64,000 nt of DNA from Odontesthes bonariensis (GCF_027942865.1 NC_134509.1:34522197-34586196), one strand, 5' to 3'. Positions 11,730 through 24,391 are shown, counted from the first letter of the stretch. The notes: generated from the sequence alone by a model not told the origin. Numbers and translations are program-made.

Positions 11730-13911
11730 GGGAAAAACTGAGATCGGGTTTAAGCATTAAGTTAACCTGCTGAGTCTTGGAAATAACTCCTTGGCAGGAA
11801 TAAAGATCTCTGCAGCTCTCTCATCCAGAGGATCTAGAATCATGCGTGATGCGTGAGGGTGTGTTCTTACTAAAGTCACGCTAATTGCCTTTTGCGCACT
11901 TTGAGATGTTTAAAGCTCAGATTAATATCAGAGCTGAGATTTAGAAATATGTGGAACATTCTGTATTTCCTCTTCTGTCTGTTGAGGAGCTGGTAAATAT
12001 CAACGGTTCGGGAATTTGTAGCACAGGCGCGTGCACGTAAACACGTTCACTTATAATATTCTTGCGCTCCCAAATTCACAAACACTTTGTAACGATTTTG
12101 CGGAGGCTCTGAGACAAACGGTTGCCGAACTGCTTTTTTATTAAACTGTACACCACACAACTTAAAGTACAGTCATTGCTGAACAAGGAACACGACAGAG
12201 GAGTTCATGGTCAACCCAGTAACTCCATGATGTCCAAGTCTTGTAGGTTGTTTAGATGCAAATATACTTTGTAAACCTAAGTTGTGCTGAAGAGATGAAG
12301 AGTCTTTATAACCCCTTATCCTAACCCTGACAACTTTCCTGGCCAACTGTGCCTATCGTCTCAGATGTAACTCAGCAGCACAGTTTGACCAGCTTTCTCA
12401 ACAATCGAATAATGTTTCTTTCTTGTATGATGGACCCAAATAGTTTGGAAATGGCCTCATCACCCTTCCCAGATTAATGGGCTGCAACAATTGCTTCTTT
12501 ATGTCCTTTCCTTCTTTGCATTGTACACCTAAATGCTCCAAACATGCAAACTGCCTAAAATTGCTTTTATCGAGGTGCTCACAGGATCACTTAATCAGCA
12601 GCGTCTGTTTGTTACTTACCTTCTACTTCCTATAGAAGACACATTGATGATATGACATACTTAGTTTTTCAAACACTGCTTCTGCATTTTAGTTTAGTTT
12701 TTGTTCAGTAAATATTGAACACCTGAGGTTGTAATTATCTAAATTTAAGAGCTGCTGAGGACCGCATGATTGAAAAAAATATATCCTGATAGATAGAAGT
12801 TTGAAATTAAAAGAGGTGTCCAATGATCTAATCAACGCGACTTGGCAAGTTTCTTTGACTGTTATGCAATAAAAGCCAACGTGTGATATACTATGTATGT
12901 AGTAGAGGGGAAAAAGCACTGGATAACATGCTTGCATCATTTCCTGTGAATTCCTTGCATGCATAAGGGAGTAGTCATCTGAGATCTGCTCACGAACAGT
13001 AAAATCCACAATGTATGTAATTACAGAATAGATGTGTTGACGGGCCATATTTTCCAAAAAGTACAAGTACATTAGGAATAAAATCCAAAGCAAGAATTGG
13101 CCTCTAATTAATCAAAATTTCAGCACATTTCTACAATACTTTTCTTGTGTGTATTGACAACTGCAGAGGACCTGCGAAAGACCTGCATCCAGCCAGTCAG
13201 AGTAGCTTGTCATTGTGTTGACCAGTGTAGTCATTTTTTTTTTCTCAATAAAACACAGTGACTTCTGCATTGGATTTTCATTCACCTTTTTTGCTGTTAT
13301 CTTTTTAAGGACTGTTGTTGTTCACTTCACTTCACTTAGCTGATTTGTCAGCTATTGTAAATTGGACAAGAGTAAAGGATGAGTGTTCAGCTCTAAGACC
13401 ACTCACATGAAAATCATAAAAGAGTTGACATGATGAAAAAGTAATTCATATCAACAAATGACTGCGGAATGTATCATTTTAACATACATCGCCCTCTGCT
13501 GGATACCACTTTATGACCCTAATGTTGACAATTTTCAGGATTTTCGTTTTATAGATATATTTTCCCAGAAGAGGAATCACCAAGCCTAAACTGAGCATGT
13601 ATCATATTAAATGCACATGTTTTTTTTTTCTTTTGGTTCCTCAAAGTGAACTATACTATAAAGCAAAAACAACAAAACACATGAGGATCTGGATAGAGGA
13701 TTTCTCCGTAGAAATAAGAGTAATAAATATCATCTTGTGGGAATTCAAAAGATACAGTCCAGATTAAGCCAATTAAAATCCTATTCATTGTAATCCAATT
13801 AAATCCAATTAATTCCAATCCAAATAAATCCAATTCATATAATGTCAATTAAAAAAAAACAAGTTGCCTAGCTAAGAAAACCAACGGATCTCATTGAAAA
13901 TTGTCTTCAAT
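11730..13911. other. Intergenic, no gene seen
   Basis: The 134-codon minus frame at 12689-13093 has no domain and biased, low-complexity composition. An AATCCAATT-type short tandem repeat lies at 13790-13840. Nothing else is recognised. Confidence 0.5.
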
Positions 13912-14060
13912 TCAATCCCCCATCCCGAACATGCACGAGGCGACAGTGGAAAGGAAAACTCCCTTTTAACAGGAAGAAACCTCTAGAAGAACTAGACTCA
14001 GGAAGGACGGCCATCTGCCTCGACCGGCTGGCGCGCACTCAGTTGTAGATTGTGCTTTCT
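13912..14060. repeat. Widespread teleost interspersed repeat fragment
   Basis: The stretch containing GTGGAAAGGAAAACTCCCTT, AACAGGAAGAAACCTC and CGGCCATCTGCCTCGACCGG resembles a repeat found at very high copy in fish genomes. The class is uncertain. Confidence 0.4.
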
Positions 14061-14357
14061 GATGAAAAGCCATTGCCAAAGTCTTTACTGTCCAAGTAAC
14101 GTCATTTACAGCTCTGCCTTTCTTTACTGCTTGTACACTGTTCAGGGTCCGTGTCTGTGCGCTTCCTCTTCTTAAGCGTTCTTGGATCCGTGAATCCGTC
14201 TGAGTCCATGTTAGAGCTTCAAGGGATGGACAGAAAACACCGTGAACACCATCAATTCCAAAACTGAACATGAGATTAACCATCAGAACATGTCAATAAA
14301 CACTGAAAAACGCGATTCACAATTTCACAGAAAGACGAGTACAGTTATGTTCCTGTA

Positions 14358-14786
14358 TTAAAGCAATACTATGTAACATTTCTACCTTAAAATAACAGCT
14401 TGAAAAAAATTGTGCGGCTAGAATGAGTTTTAATATTACGATTGGCCTGTGTCCTATACCCTTCGGGGGTCTGAGTTGGAAAAACTGCGCTATGTAACTT
14501 TGCTGGACCGGCCCGGGAGCTGAGCGGAAGTACTTTGACTTGCTTTCTGGCACACCTACCGCAAAAACAAATAGACCCCTCTCACGCTCCCAGCTACATT
14601 TGATTACTCTTACCTTCTCGGTCGACATAGCTTGCATCTTCTGACTCCTCGCCAGTTCGTCAACAAACGTGAAACGTGAAAGCGAAAGGGTGTTGTATTT
14701 ACGACAGTGTAACCGTACATTACCTCCAAGCCTGTAGGAGGAGCTCCATAATGGGCTTTTTGAGAAGTTACATTGTATTGCTTTAA
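14358..14786. mobile_element. TTAA-flanked MITE (family 2)
   Basis: TTAAAGCAATACTATGTAAC at 14358-14377 and its inverse at 14767-14786 match at 19 of 20 positions. The outer TTAA again suggests a TTAA target. The 429-bp interior is non-coding. Confidence 0.8.
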
Positions 14787-15485
14787 AGTCCAAACACCTT
14801 CAGGTTACTAAAACACTTTTCAGACTTGGGGTGGTTGATATTAATGGCTTCATCAATCTATTAAAGTGAAAAACATTCTTTGACATTGAATTTTAACATT
14901 TCAATATTCTTCACAGCTTCATTCAGACTCACCTGCTGTAGGAGTCTGAGAAAACAGAATATCTTTTGTAGTTCACCGATATGAATCATTTTTTTAAATC
15001 AACATGATTTTTTAATCTTTCATCAAAAATTTGAGCTATTGCTTCATCAGTGTCTGTTTTGTGTCAGCATTTTTTTCCGACTCTTACATATCTCTCGTGA
15101 ACAGGCTTCATGGCGATTGATTGAGTGTAAGGTGTTGACATGTATTGCTCTCATATCACAAACCTAACCTGCTCAAGAGCAGGAACCTCTGGAAACCTGG
15201 AGCTGAAATTACCTCAATGAGCCACTAAAGCTGCTTCAGGGTACATGCCTTCAGATTTCTATAAGACTTCTAAATAAGTTGTGTTGTACCCTTGAACAAG
15301 GGAAATAGCGATGGGAGAACGAATAAATGAAACATTCGCTCTCTCCTTCACTTGTCTTTACTGAGTCTTCATCAACCATAAGCACAGCAAACACAAAATA
15401 CATATCTGGCATAATCACACCCCGCTTCAGGGCCACAGCAACCATGTCTAGCATACGTTTTTAACATTTTCTAAACACAACCTAC
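14787..15485. other. Intergenic, no gene seen
   Basis: No domain recognised. A 76-bp segment at 15291-15366 is repeated on the far side of the next hAT element at 17961-18036. A minus-strand frame at 15251-15454 looks mildly exon-like but was not assigned. Confidence 0.4.
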
Positions 15486-17653
15486 CAGGCCTGGAATTTC
15501 GTCATTTTAGGGGCAAGGCCACTTGGCCTTTTGAGTTGTCAATTTTTTAAGGGCACAAAGGCCAAAAGCCAGGGCACCAAGGCCATAAATTAAAACAATG
15601 ATTTAACATATGATATGAAGTGACTACGATTGTATATGCATTTACAATACTTTTATATATACTTATTAAGCATTCAATGGACACCAAATTGCAATTAAAC
15701 AAATTTTTTATTAAAACTACACAGGATTCTTATAGCACAGACATGTTTGGCTCACTGTGAGACTGTGGTAGTGGGCCTACGTTGAAAGGACGTCACTTAC
15801 AATGTAAGTGAATGGCAGTTGCTATGCTAAGCTAACTAAGCTAGTTCTGGCCAGTGGGTGTAATGTATTTTTTTTGTGGACAGTTCAGGCATGCCACAAG
15901 ACATGTGAATGGGTATTTTGATTGCGTTTTGAAAATGGGGCGATATAATTTATATCCACTAGCCACAGACAGATGAGACCCACTGAATTCATTTGATCAA
16001 TTTATTAACTAAAGCTTTAAATTCATTTTACAGTGAAATTGGGAATGTATATCCAATTAAAATAATTACAATAATTAAACTTATGTACATACAAAACTTA
16101 TTCTAACATTTCATTACTCCTCAACCCTCACACATTATTGACTATTCAGGGTCACATTTTTTGTACATAAAAAAATAACTTTAAAACTGACCTATATTCA
16201 TGTGAACCCTGAATCTACAAAAATGGAAATATTTAACAACTTTCTAACCATGTTTTAGTGCAGATAATGCACAAAATTAAACACAAAACTATGTGCAGAG
16301 ACTAATTATGGAATTATGGATACTGTGAAATGCTTAAACATCGTCCGAGCTCTCTGAACTGTCTTCGGATCCATCTAAATCAGTTCCATTTTTTCCCTTT
16401 TCTCACAAAGTGTCACCATGCCAGATTCAATATATTCAAAATATCATCCTCCTCCCCTCCTTTGGCAGGCATATCTTTTCTCTTCACGGCCGGCTGTCCC
16501 AACCATCGCCACATTTTGTTAGTGTTTGCGTCTGTATTTGTACCAATAACACGCTGTCAAATAATGTTTCCCCTTCTCAATGCATTCATTCACAATGATG
16601 GAGCAGAGTCAACTAAATAAAGACAGAAGTGTCCCAAATACAAAAATCAAATGGTGAATGACACCCCATTTGTGCATGTTAAGCTAACTGCTTGTTATAA
16701 TACGATAAGTGTTTTATTACTTTGCATGTCTTCCAAAGAAGAAAATAATCAGACGCAGGGTAGCAAAACATTATGGGCGTGAAAACGAAACTTAGAAAAT
16801 CGGCTCGGCGCATGCACAAAGTAGTAATTCTCGACAAGTAGGAGAAATCGGCTGAACACCGGCGTCTCTCGTATTTCCAAACCAAGAGTGACCCGCTCCC
16901 CTAGTACGGCAGCCTCGGCGGATGCGTTCCCATAGAAACTGCGCTCGCGCGTCCCGCGAAATAGATGGTAAAGTTCCTCATTTATCATCGGCCAAGCCGG
17001 CTAGTGAGTTTTTTTTAATACACGCCAAAAATAACTTTCACCCGCATTTGGCGGGTGTTAATTTAGAGCCCTGGTATAAACGAGCAGCAAACGAACCTAG
17101 TCTGCACAGAGGTCTTTGACAGCTAACAACACAGCGCTAACTGCCTAGTTGTTAGCTAACTGCCTAGCACTAGATAAAAATAAAAGAACACAACTTCAAA
17201 ATATTATAATTATGTATTACCATACGAGCAAGAAATAGTAATGTTATCCATAAAAGTACACTTAAAGCTGGACAAATGAAAAACTTAACGGCAAACAGGA
17301 TCATCACAAAACCTTACCTCACCTCCAGCGGAGAATCAGCTGGCTACGCACACGGACGCGTGAGGGGGTGGGCGGAGATAGACTGATGTCAACTGTCATC
17401 ATAGACTGTCCGAGCGGTGTAAATCCAGGCTCGAATCAAGCGCACCGCTGATTTTTTTTTTTTTCTCCACCAGATGCTCATTGATCATTTAAGCCGTGTC
17501 AGAAAAGAGGCAGACTGCTAACCGCAAAACTTAGTCAGAGAGGGCATCAAGGCCACTGTGGCCTTATGGCAGATATAATTTTCAAGGGCACAAGGCCAAA
17601 GTGGGAGGGCACGTGGCCATGGCCCTCGTGGCCCTCGTGAAATTCCTGCCTTG
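15486..17653 (-). mobile_element. hAT element with perfect 8-bp TSD
   Basis: The 2,168-bp element starts CAGGCCTGGAATTTCG and ends CGTGAAATTCCTGCCTTG (imperfect inverted ends), flanked by CAACCTAC at 15478-15485 and 17654-17661. Both ends are rich in GGCC/AAGGCC motifs that may be subterminal transposase sites. The only coding trace is a minus-strand remnant near 16334-16514, so the element is non-autonomous. Confidence 0.9.
16334..16514 (-). pseudogene. N-terminal exon remnant of a hAT transposase
   Basis: Starts MWRWLGQPAVKRKDMP, a Trp-rich start seen in fish ZNF862-like hAT proteins (family assignment from memory), and runs 33 codons to a TGA. In another frame the sequence continues to an acidic SEDSSESSDDV end. 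This is a frameshifted fragment inside the 15486-17653 hAT. Confidence 0.4.
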
Positions 17654-17661
17654 CAACCTAC

Positions 17662-18223
17662 TATATTGCCATGAAGATATGATACATGTTTTTTTTTTAC
17701 GTTTACTTATCTTGCTGCTGAAATAAATTGAACTCGGACAAATAAAAGAGTAAACACATTCCTTATGTTAACACTCTTAACTCGCTAGCGTAGCCACGAG
17801 GTACCTAGCCGCTTAGCTTAAACCTTTTTCCATGAGCTATACACGACTTCTAAGACACTCAATAAAACGATTCTCCTTATGTATCAACCTACAGTCACAC
17901 AGAGAAAACTCTTATGAACATGATCTTAACAAATTTACATTGTTTTTAACTTATAAATACCTTGAACAAGGTAAATAGCGATGGGAGAACGAATAATTGA
18001 AACAGTCGCTCTCTCCTTCGCTTGTCTTTACTGAGTGAGGAAGAAGTGCGTGCTCCCCCTACTGGATCCCCGAGGCATTACCAATAGCGAATATTTAACC
18101 CACACAGATTTCAAAATGCAATCATGTTAATCTTAAAATGCATTTACATTCAAGACAAAATTAAACTAATTCTAACTAACAACTGTCTAATATCAGTTTT
18201 AACCGATAATTTTCAGCGTCATA
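17662..18223. other. Short intergenic spacer with a duplicated 76-bp segment
   Basis: Holds the second copy (17961-18036) of the segment at 15291-15366. No gene is seen. Confidence 0.5.
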
Positions 18224-18434
18224 GGCTACGTTCAGACTCCAGGCCTTGATGCTCATTTCCGATTTTTTTTGTGAAATTGGATTTTTTTGTGAGGTCATTC
18301 ACATTGCAATTAAATGCGACCTGTATGTGGCCTGCTGTGTGAACGGCTTACATCCCCATACTATCCCGCATGTGCAGAAGAGCGTACGATGATGTCATAC
18401 GCAGCGAGCGTGCCCAGTGTTTGCGGAAGTAAAC

Positions 18435-21419
18435 ATGGATGGTAAGAGTAGGAATGCATATATTGCGATTTTAAAGTTGTTGTCCAGCCGGAGCCAGCAC
18501 ATTAATCACGGCATAATTTTAAAGAGGATATTAAAAAGAAAAAGAGCTAGGCTTTTGGCCCTGGCCTTTTGTGGGGCAGTGGCATCGTCTATCCAAAGAC
18601 ACGTTTGAATGCGCCGTCGTAGCCAGGAGTGGTGGGACTGTGATGTGAGCGGCTTTTCAGACACGGACTTCATTCAAAATTTTCTGATGACAAGGAGGTC
18701 TTTCATTTATCTCTGTGAGCGCCTTTCTTTTCGACAACCAGGGGTGAAAGTAGTTTTCATTTCTTACCGGTGCTACAATGTCCGGTGTGTCACTCACTGT
18801 ATTATTTTTGAACTCTGTTTTAAAAATTCACACCAATTTCATGACTTTTTAATATTCGTAACTACTTCACATTCTTGTGGGCCTACCTGAGTGTTCTATG
18901 TGAAAAAATGACATTACAAAATATTTCAGTTTGTAAATATTTTACTGTGAGTACTTTATTTTCAGTACATTTGGAACTGGACTGAAAAATGCAAAATGAT
19001 GGAAAAAACAAAAAAATATTTAAAAAAAATCAAAGTAGGCCTAATTGTCATCTTCAGGGTGCTGGTGAGCCATAAGGGAGTGAGAGGGCTCATATGAATA
19101 CTTTTTAGGGTGTCAGGAAAACGCGTGCTTACTTTACAAAGCATGCTCACATTTAAATCACAAGCTTACGGTCCTGTAGCCCACTAAAGCGGACATAGGC
19201 CTACGCTCTATGCTCAGCTGTGCCCCCGTTACAAACAGCGTGAACAGCCTATTTGAAGAAGAGTAATTTATTATTTGTCCGAGTAGAAGACATGTCTCAG
19301 TATGCCACCCAATCACAAAAACATGCAGTTTTTGAAAAGCCGATTTAACATTTCGCTGACACAGTTTTAAAGACGAGAGTCGAGACGGGTACATGCTGCC
19401 ATTCCAACATACCGACATTCCGACATTGACGTTCAATTGTCGGAATGGTGACATTTTTTTAAGAAATGAAACGTCCCGTCATTCCGAATTTAATTTTTTC
19501 TTATGTCAGAATGGCGGTATGATTTTTTCTTTTCAACATACCACCATTCCGACACGCGATTTCAGCACCACACGCGTGGACAGCTCGCCATGCAATAATA
19601 GGGCTGCACCAGCTACAAATGCCCGAGAGAGAGACATTCCAACACGCAAGTCAAGCAAGACTGATCGCACCCACTCAGAAATTTACTGATGATGAGGGCT
19701 GACGAGGGGCTCGTTGTGTAGCCAATATTTCATTTGGCAGTGTAAAACGGATGCTATTTGTTTTTTGTGACAATTGCCTCAATTTATTTTACCTTAAACC
19801 ACTGAGAATGCTGTCAAAGTGAAGCCTCACAACAGCTGGTAGGCTAGATCTTTATCAGGACAATGGACACTTGGGTTCACCGGCAGATAAAATCTCTTAA
19901 ATTTCGCCGATTTTCGAAGAGTGGCATTAAATTTCATCTGGGCGGAATGAAAGAAAGATATATCTGGAGAGAGCTTTTGTGTGCGCGCGAGTACTTCCGG
20001 TGAAAACTTCCGGTGATTTGACAGCTAGCGCGTCAGGTTAGGGCCAGTGGCCGTAAACAAAGGTTATAGCCGAGAAGAAAGATGATAATATAACGTAGCT
20101 AAAAAGACTAGCTTTCTTCAGTAGCCTAATGCTTCCCGATTTAGCAAGCCTAGCAGCCTCGTTGCTAATGCTAGCCGCCATATTGTGGGGTAGCCTAGAT
20201 ATGTTTTCTTCTTAAAAGGCAAGCGTTACTGCATTTTTTGTATTTTTTTTGTATTTTTTTTTTTTAATTCAGCATAATAAACCCTTATCAAATCTTACCG
20301 GTGCAGCGCCACCTCGCACCGGCTTACTTTCAAGGCTGACGACAACACACACACAAGTGTATTTTCTATCACGACTAGACACACATCTCCGACGGTCCAC
20401 ATCGGTGAGCAAACGCGTTGCGGTTGTACTGTACTGGCTGGCAACAGGTGCTTGCTACCGTACGATTGCTAACGATTGCTAACGATTGCTAACCTCTTTG
20501 GCACAGGAAAGTCTACTGTCAGCTCCATAGTACACGACTTCTGGAGAGCAGTTCGTCATGTTCTCATGTCCAGGTCACCTCAGGGAGATGACCTGCGAGA
20601 GGTTGTTGAAGGCTTCAGGCAGAGATGGGGTTTCCCACAGTGTGGTGGAGCAGTAGATGGGAGTCATATACCCATCATTGCTCCGGTAAGATAAACTGAT
20701 TTTTTTTATATGTAATAGCCCTATGTGCTTTACTCTCTAATTATTTGGTTTAGCCATAACATACTACTGATTAAACATGGTCTTCCAACAGCTTCACAAA
20801 CATTTATGCTGGATGGCCAGGAAGCGTCCATGACGCCAGGGTTCTCAGGAATTCTCACGTCTACACATTGGCAGAGAGAGGAGAACTTTTTCCACCAGTG
20901 AGTGTTTACTATACTAGTAGTAATGATGTAACATCAATATCCAGTGAAAGAAGATGAAATATTATGACAATGTGGGAATCTTCCATTGCTATTACTTGAA
21001 TATAGATGTCTCCTAACATTTGCTTTGCTTAAACATTGCTTAAAACTTTGCTTAAACATTATTTTATCATTTTTAAGGATACTGAAGAGATAATGGGTGT
21101 TCCGGTGCCGATCATGCTTCTTGGTGATCCTGCTTATACCCTCCGAAGCTGGCTGTTAAAAGGATATTCAGAGACAGGAACACTGACAGCTGAACAGAGG
21201 CACTTCAATGAGCGCCACAGCAGAGCCAGAATGACGGTGGAGTGTGCATTTGGCCGGCTTAAGGGCCGGTGGCCGTGTCTTGGTAAACGCCTAGATGTGA
21301 ACATTGCCATCGTCCCCACCGTAATAAGTGCATGTTGCACACTCCACAACGTGTGTGAAATGCATGGTGAGGCCTATGAAGAAGCAGGTGGAGCTGTTCA
21401 TGGTGTTGAGAATGGCTGA
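18435..21419 (+). pseudogene. Harbinger (HARBI1-like) DDE transposase, inactivated
   Basis: Exon 1 starts MDGKSRNAY at 18435 and reaches the family motif [15 protein letters not shown], but a TGA at 18606-18608 interrupts it in frame. A hAT is inserted after codon ...SFRQ. Coding resumes with DTHLRR...YRTIAN, where a 10-bp unit (cgattgctaa) is present three times at about 20463-20492 and shifts the frame. It continues with the first catalytic Asp in GAVDGSHIPII (exon end 20685). The next exon (20792-20897, NIYAGWPGS-type sequence out of frame with its acceptor) lacks about 30 residues normally between. The last exon (21078-21419) has GDPAY and [12 protein letters not shown], giving the remaining Asp and Glu. 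HARBI1-type proteins cut and paste the element in the nucleus together with the Myb partner. This copy cannot be active. Confidence 0.85.
18739..20338. mobile_element. hAT insertion inside the Harbinger transposase
   Basis: Begins CAGGGGTGAAAGTAG and ends ACTTTCAAGGCTG, imperfect inverted ends with a further shared ACCGG/GCACC block. It is flanked by TCGACAAC (18731-18738) and ACGACAAC (20339-20346), an 8-bp TSD with one mismatch. Its 1,600-bp interior has no transposase; it contains repeated CATTCCGACAT-like motifs in both orientations near 19,390-19,560. It is younger than the Harbinger copy. Confidence 0.85.
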
Positions 21420-21871
21420 AGGAGGGGCCGTGGCAGATGTGCAGCCGACAAGAGTCAGAGAAGCACTTACTCAACTTTTCAATAGTTAAGATTGAATCTT
21501 TGACCTATTTTATGTGTTTCATTAAACTTACGTTCAACTGAGAAAAAAAAAAAGTAGTTATTTTTCTTTTTATTTGCCATAAAACACTGGCTATGAAAAT
21601 ACTGTTCAGTATGTAATACTGCAGACAAAGTGCATACAGGAAATGGTTTGTGCAATACAAAACTTATTTTTCAGTGTATTAGCAAAAATATTACACTGTA
21701 CTTTGAAACCAACAATAAAAATAATAATAAAATTAAAGTGCTCCAGTTGTCATTCTTTTTCTTATTCAAGTAAAGTATTGTAATAGGTCAAAATGTCAAA
21801 CTCAAAATTGCTAATGAAACATTAACACAGTTTTGCACAAACAGTGAACATTTCAGAAGTGTTCATAAGGA

Positions 21872-23081
21872 TTAGTCTTCCTCTTGAGATTGAAATGGTG
21901 GAGAATGATCCAGGCTAATGAAAGCATGCCGATCTTGAGCATTTACTGGTGCCTGGAAAAATGGCTGACTTAAATCTTGCAAAAAGGACAGAGGCTGGGT
22001 GGAGGATGGAGTTGAAGCCCTAGGAAACTGTGTGGAATAATGAGACAGGGGATGCCCTGGGTTGTAAATGTGAGATGGCTGCATTGGCGGCTGGTAAAAA
22101 TGTGGCTGTGGAGGGGCATTGGATCTCTCCATGAACTGCATAAGCATGGTGAACATTTTACGATCATGTTCATGCTGAGCTGCTTGCATCTTCATTTTTT
22201 AAGGCACTATCAATCTTGTCACCAACACCTTCAGTGTTGTCTCCATCTTTGATTTCCTTTTTCTGTTCTTGGCAGATGTAACTGCTGAAAGGGAAAATAA
22301 TAAAGCACATGACATGATTAATAATTTGATAATTTTCTAAGCTACAAAAGTTAGTAAACTGCAACAGCATCGAATAATTATTTTACAGTAATGTAACTAT
22401 CAGAATAGACAGGCTTAGCAAACCCTTATTTTATGAAATAATCCTATAAACAAAACATAAATCATCTTACTCCGAGTGGTTGTGGAAGAGGTATCGCTGC
22501 ATCCAGATGTGTCATTTTGGGCCAAACTGTCCTCTGATGCACAAGTCCGCTGTGACACGGGTGTCCCATCACCTGTGTGCAGAACATAATAATACAGTCA
22601 TAATCAATTTTCACGTCAATATATTAAGCTCAGTCGTAGGTGCCTAAAACCCACCTGTATCACAGGCGCTGTTAGCCAGGCTGGTTGGGCTCGCTGCGGT
22701 ACCAGGACTCTCCTCCTCCTCCGTTTCCTCTTCAGCAAAGCAGCTATCCAGCAGTTCTGTCGGCTGAACGCTGGGCTTGTCTCCCAAAATGTGTTCCAAT
22801 TCTTTGTAAAATGGACAGGTGGAACGTCCGCAACCACTTTTTTTGTTAGCATCTTTTGCTTCCTTGTACTTAGCCCGGAGGATTTTAATTTTCCTCTGGC
22901 ACTGAATCCAGGACTGCCTGTACCCGCGTTCGCAGAGTTCTCTAGAAATATTTTCAAAAACACCCCGGTTTCGATAAGAGCCCTCTAGTTTTGCCTGAAT
23001 AGAGTTGTCTCCCCATATATGAATCAATTCTAAAATCTCGCTTTCCCTCCACTGACCCGACTCCGCATTGTCGTCCGCCAT
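21872..23081 (-). pseudogene. Harbinger Myb/SANT-like DNA-binding protein
   Basis: Three minus-strand exons with good GT/AG boundaries: 22655-23081, 22471-22572 and 21872-22284. The start is MADDNAESGQW. Residues about 8-90 form a trihelix/Myb-like domain with W...E.leLi.iW and YRQSWIQCQRKIKILRAKYK. Then come an acidic EEETEEEE linker and a C-terminal Gln/Pro/His-rich part. In Harbinger elements this protein brings the transposase to the nucleus and to element ends. A single in-frame TAA at 22199-22201 separates VTRLIVP from KMKMQAAQHEHDRK, so the last third is lost. It is convergent with the transposase, 450 bp apart. Confidence 0.8.
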
Positions 23082-23373
23082 TCTTGTTGTTTTTTCCCGC
23101 TTGTGCCGTGTCGGGCGCAGAATAGTTACATTCGTCACATAATGATGACGCGTAGGTCGGATAAATGCGCCCTGGCCGTTCAGACTGCAGTCGCATGGCA
23201 AAAGATCAGATACGTATCGGAATTAGGACCACATATCCAAGTGGCCTGGATCGGATTTGAAAAAATCCGATCTGTGCTGTTCAGACTGTCATGAAAAGAT
23301 CAGATACAGGTCGCATAGGGCCAAAAAAATCGGATTTGGGTCACTTCAGTGTGCTGTCTGAACGTAGCCTTAG

Positions 23374-23998
23374 TGTTAGGATCTGGATTTTAAGTTGTGT
23401 TCTTGTGGCTTGGTTATTGGTGTCTTTATTCAGTACTTTGTGTTTTCTGTATTTAGATTTAGTCTTTGTTTCATTCTAGTTCTGTTAATTCAGTATTCAG
23501 TTATGTTTTATTTTCTCCTTGTGTATTCCCTTAGTGTGCTCTCTCTCGCCCCCTGTGTTCTGCCATCTCTCTCTCTCCTCAGTCTCTCTCCTGCCCTCTG
23601 CTCTCATTCTCTCACCTGCAACCTGTTCCCAATAAACCACCAGTTCCTACTCCAGTAATCACCTCCCCAGTATATATGTCTGTCGTCCAACCACTCCTTG
23701 CCGGATGCTCTTCATTACCTTCTTAACTTTGGTCTTCAATACTTTGTTCTTGTCTTGTCCCCTGGTCCGTAATTCTAGCCTGCCTTCCTCGCCTTTGTGT
23801 TCTTGCCCCAGTCCCTGGTTTTTCCTTGTCTGTCCTTTAGCTAGTGTTTTGTTATTTTCTTAGTTTCATGTCCAGTTTAGTTTTGATGTTCCAGCTTTGC
23901 TGCGCCTTTGGTTTTTTCCCTTGTCAAATAAACCCTTTAACTTTATTTTGCCTCCCGTCGTGTCTGCACCTGTGTCCTCCCCGAAACACACCATGACA
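23374..23998 (+). mobile_element. Solo LTR with 5-bp TSD
   Basis: The 625-bp sequence begins TGTTAGGATCTGG and ends ACACCATGACA, flanked by CTTAG at 23369-23373 and 23999-24003. It is TC-rich in the middle and carries AATAAA-type signals near 23630 and 23925. The TG...CA ends and 5-bp TSD are those of an LTR retrotransposon (Gypsy/ERV type) left by LTR-LTR recombination. It inserted exactly at the right end of the Harbinger element. Confidence 0.88.
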
Positions 23999-24276
23999 CT
24001 TAGGGCCGATACAGATAACCGATATATCCATATTTTTATATTAAATATAATCTGCAGTTTGTTTAAGATGGAAAACTGATGTTTTACTTGCTCTGGCCTA
24101 CACTGTAAGAAATGTTCATAAAATTTACATTAAAAAACTGTTAAATACCAACAGTAAAAGACTGTAAATTTGAAAACAGTTTATCAGTGTAGTAGATGCA
24201 TGGAATTACCCTAAATTAACAAACGGTGCTGAACTTTAATTTTTAGCCGGAAACGGTATAAGCCGGAAATGTTCTA

Positions 24277-24325
24277 AAATGTATCATTTTTTTCTCACGG
24301 AGCGTGAGAAAAAATGATACATTTT
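24277..24325. repeat. Near-perfect 22-bp hairpin upstream of the hAT ORF
   Basis: The arm at 24277-24298 (ATGTATCA, T run, CTCAC) is complementary to 24304-24325 (GTGAG, A run, TGATACAT) with a 5-nt loop and one length difference in the A/T run. It ends 67 bp before the ATG of the hAT transposase. Confidence 0.8.
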
Positions 24326-24391
24326 ACACCTTTTCCATAAGGCTACCAGTACTCAACCAGCTACAGCACTAAGCAGTTACTCGAATACGAA

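Larger units (their letters stand above)
18224..23369. mobile_element. PIF/Harbinger transposon (decayed, nested)
   Basis: GGCTACGTTCAGAC at 18224-18237 is repeated in exact inverse at 23356-23369. Flanking trinucleotides are ATA and TTA, close to the TWA target of PIF/Harbinger. The two genes typical of the superfamily are present and convergent: a DDE transposase (plus) and a Myb/SANT-like DNA-binding protein (minus). Both are broken. A 1.6-kb hAT is inserted into the transposase, so the element itself is about 3.5 kb. Confidence 0.88.

Noticed and set aside
12689..13093. Minus-strand 134-codon frame
   Set aside because: No domain, no splice signals, AT-rich composition and no start context. 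Best explained by chance.
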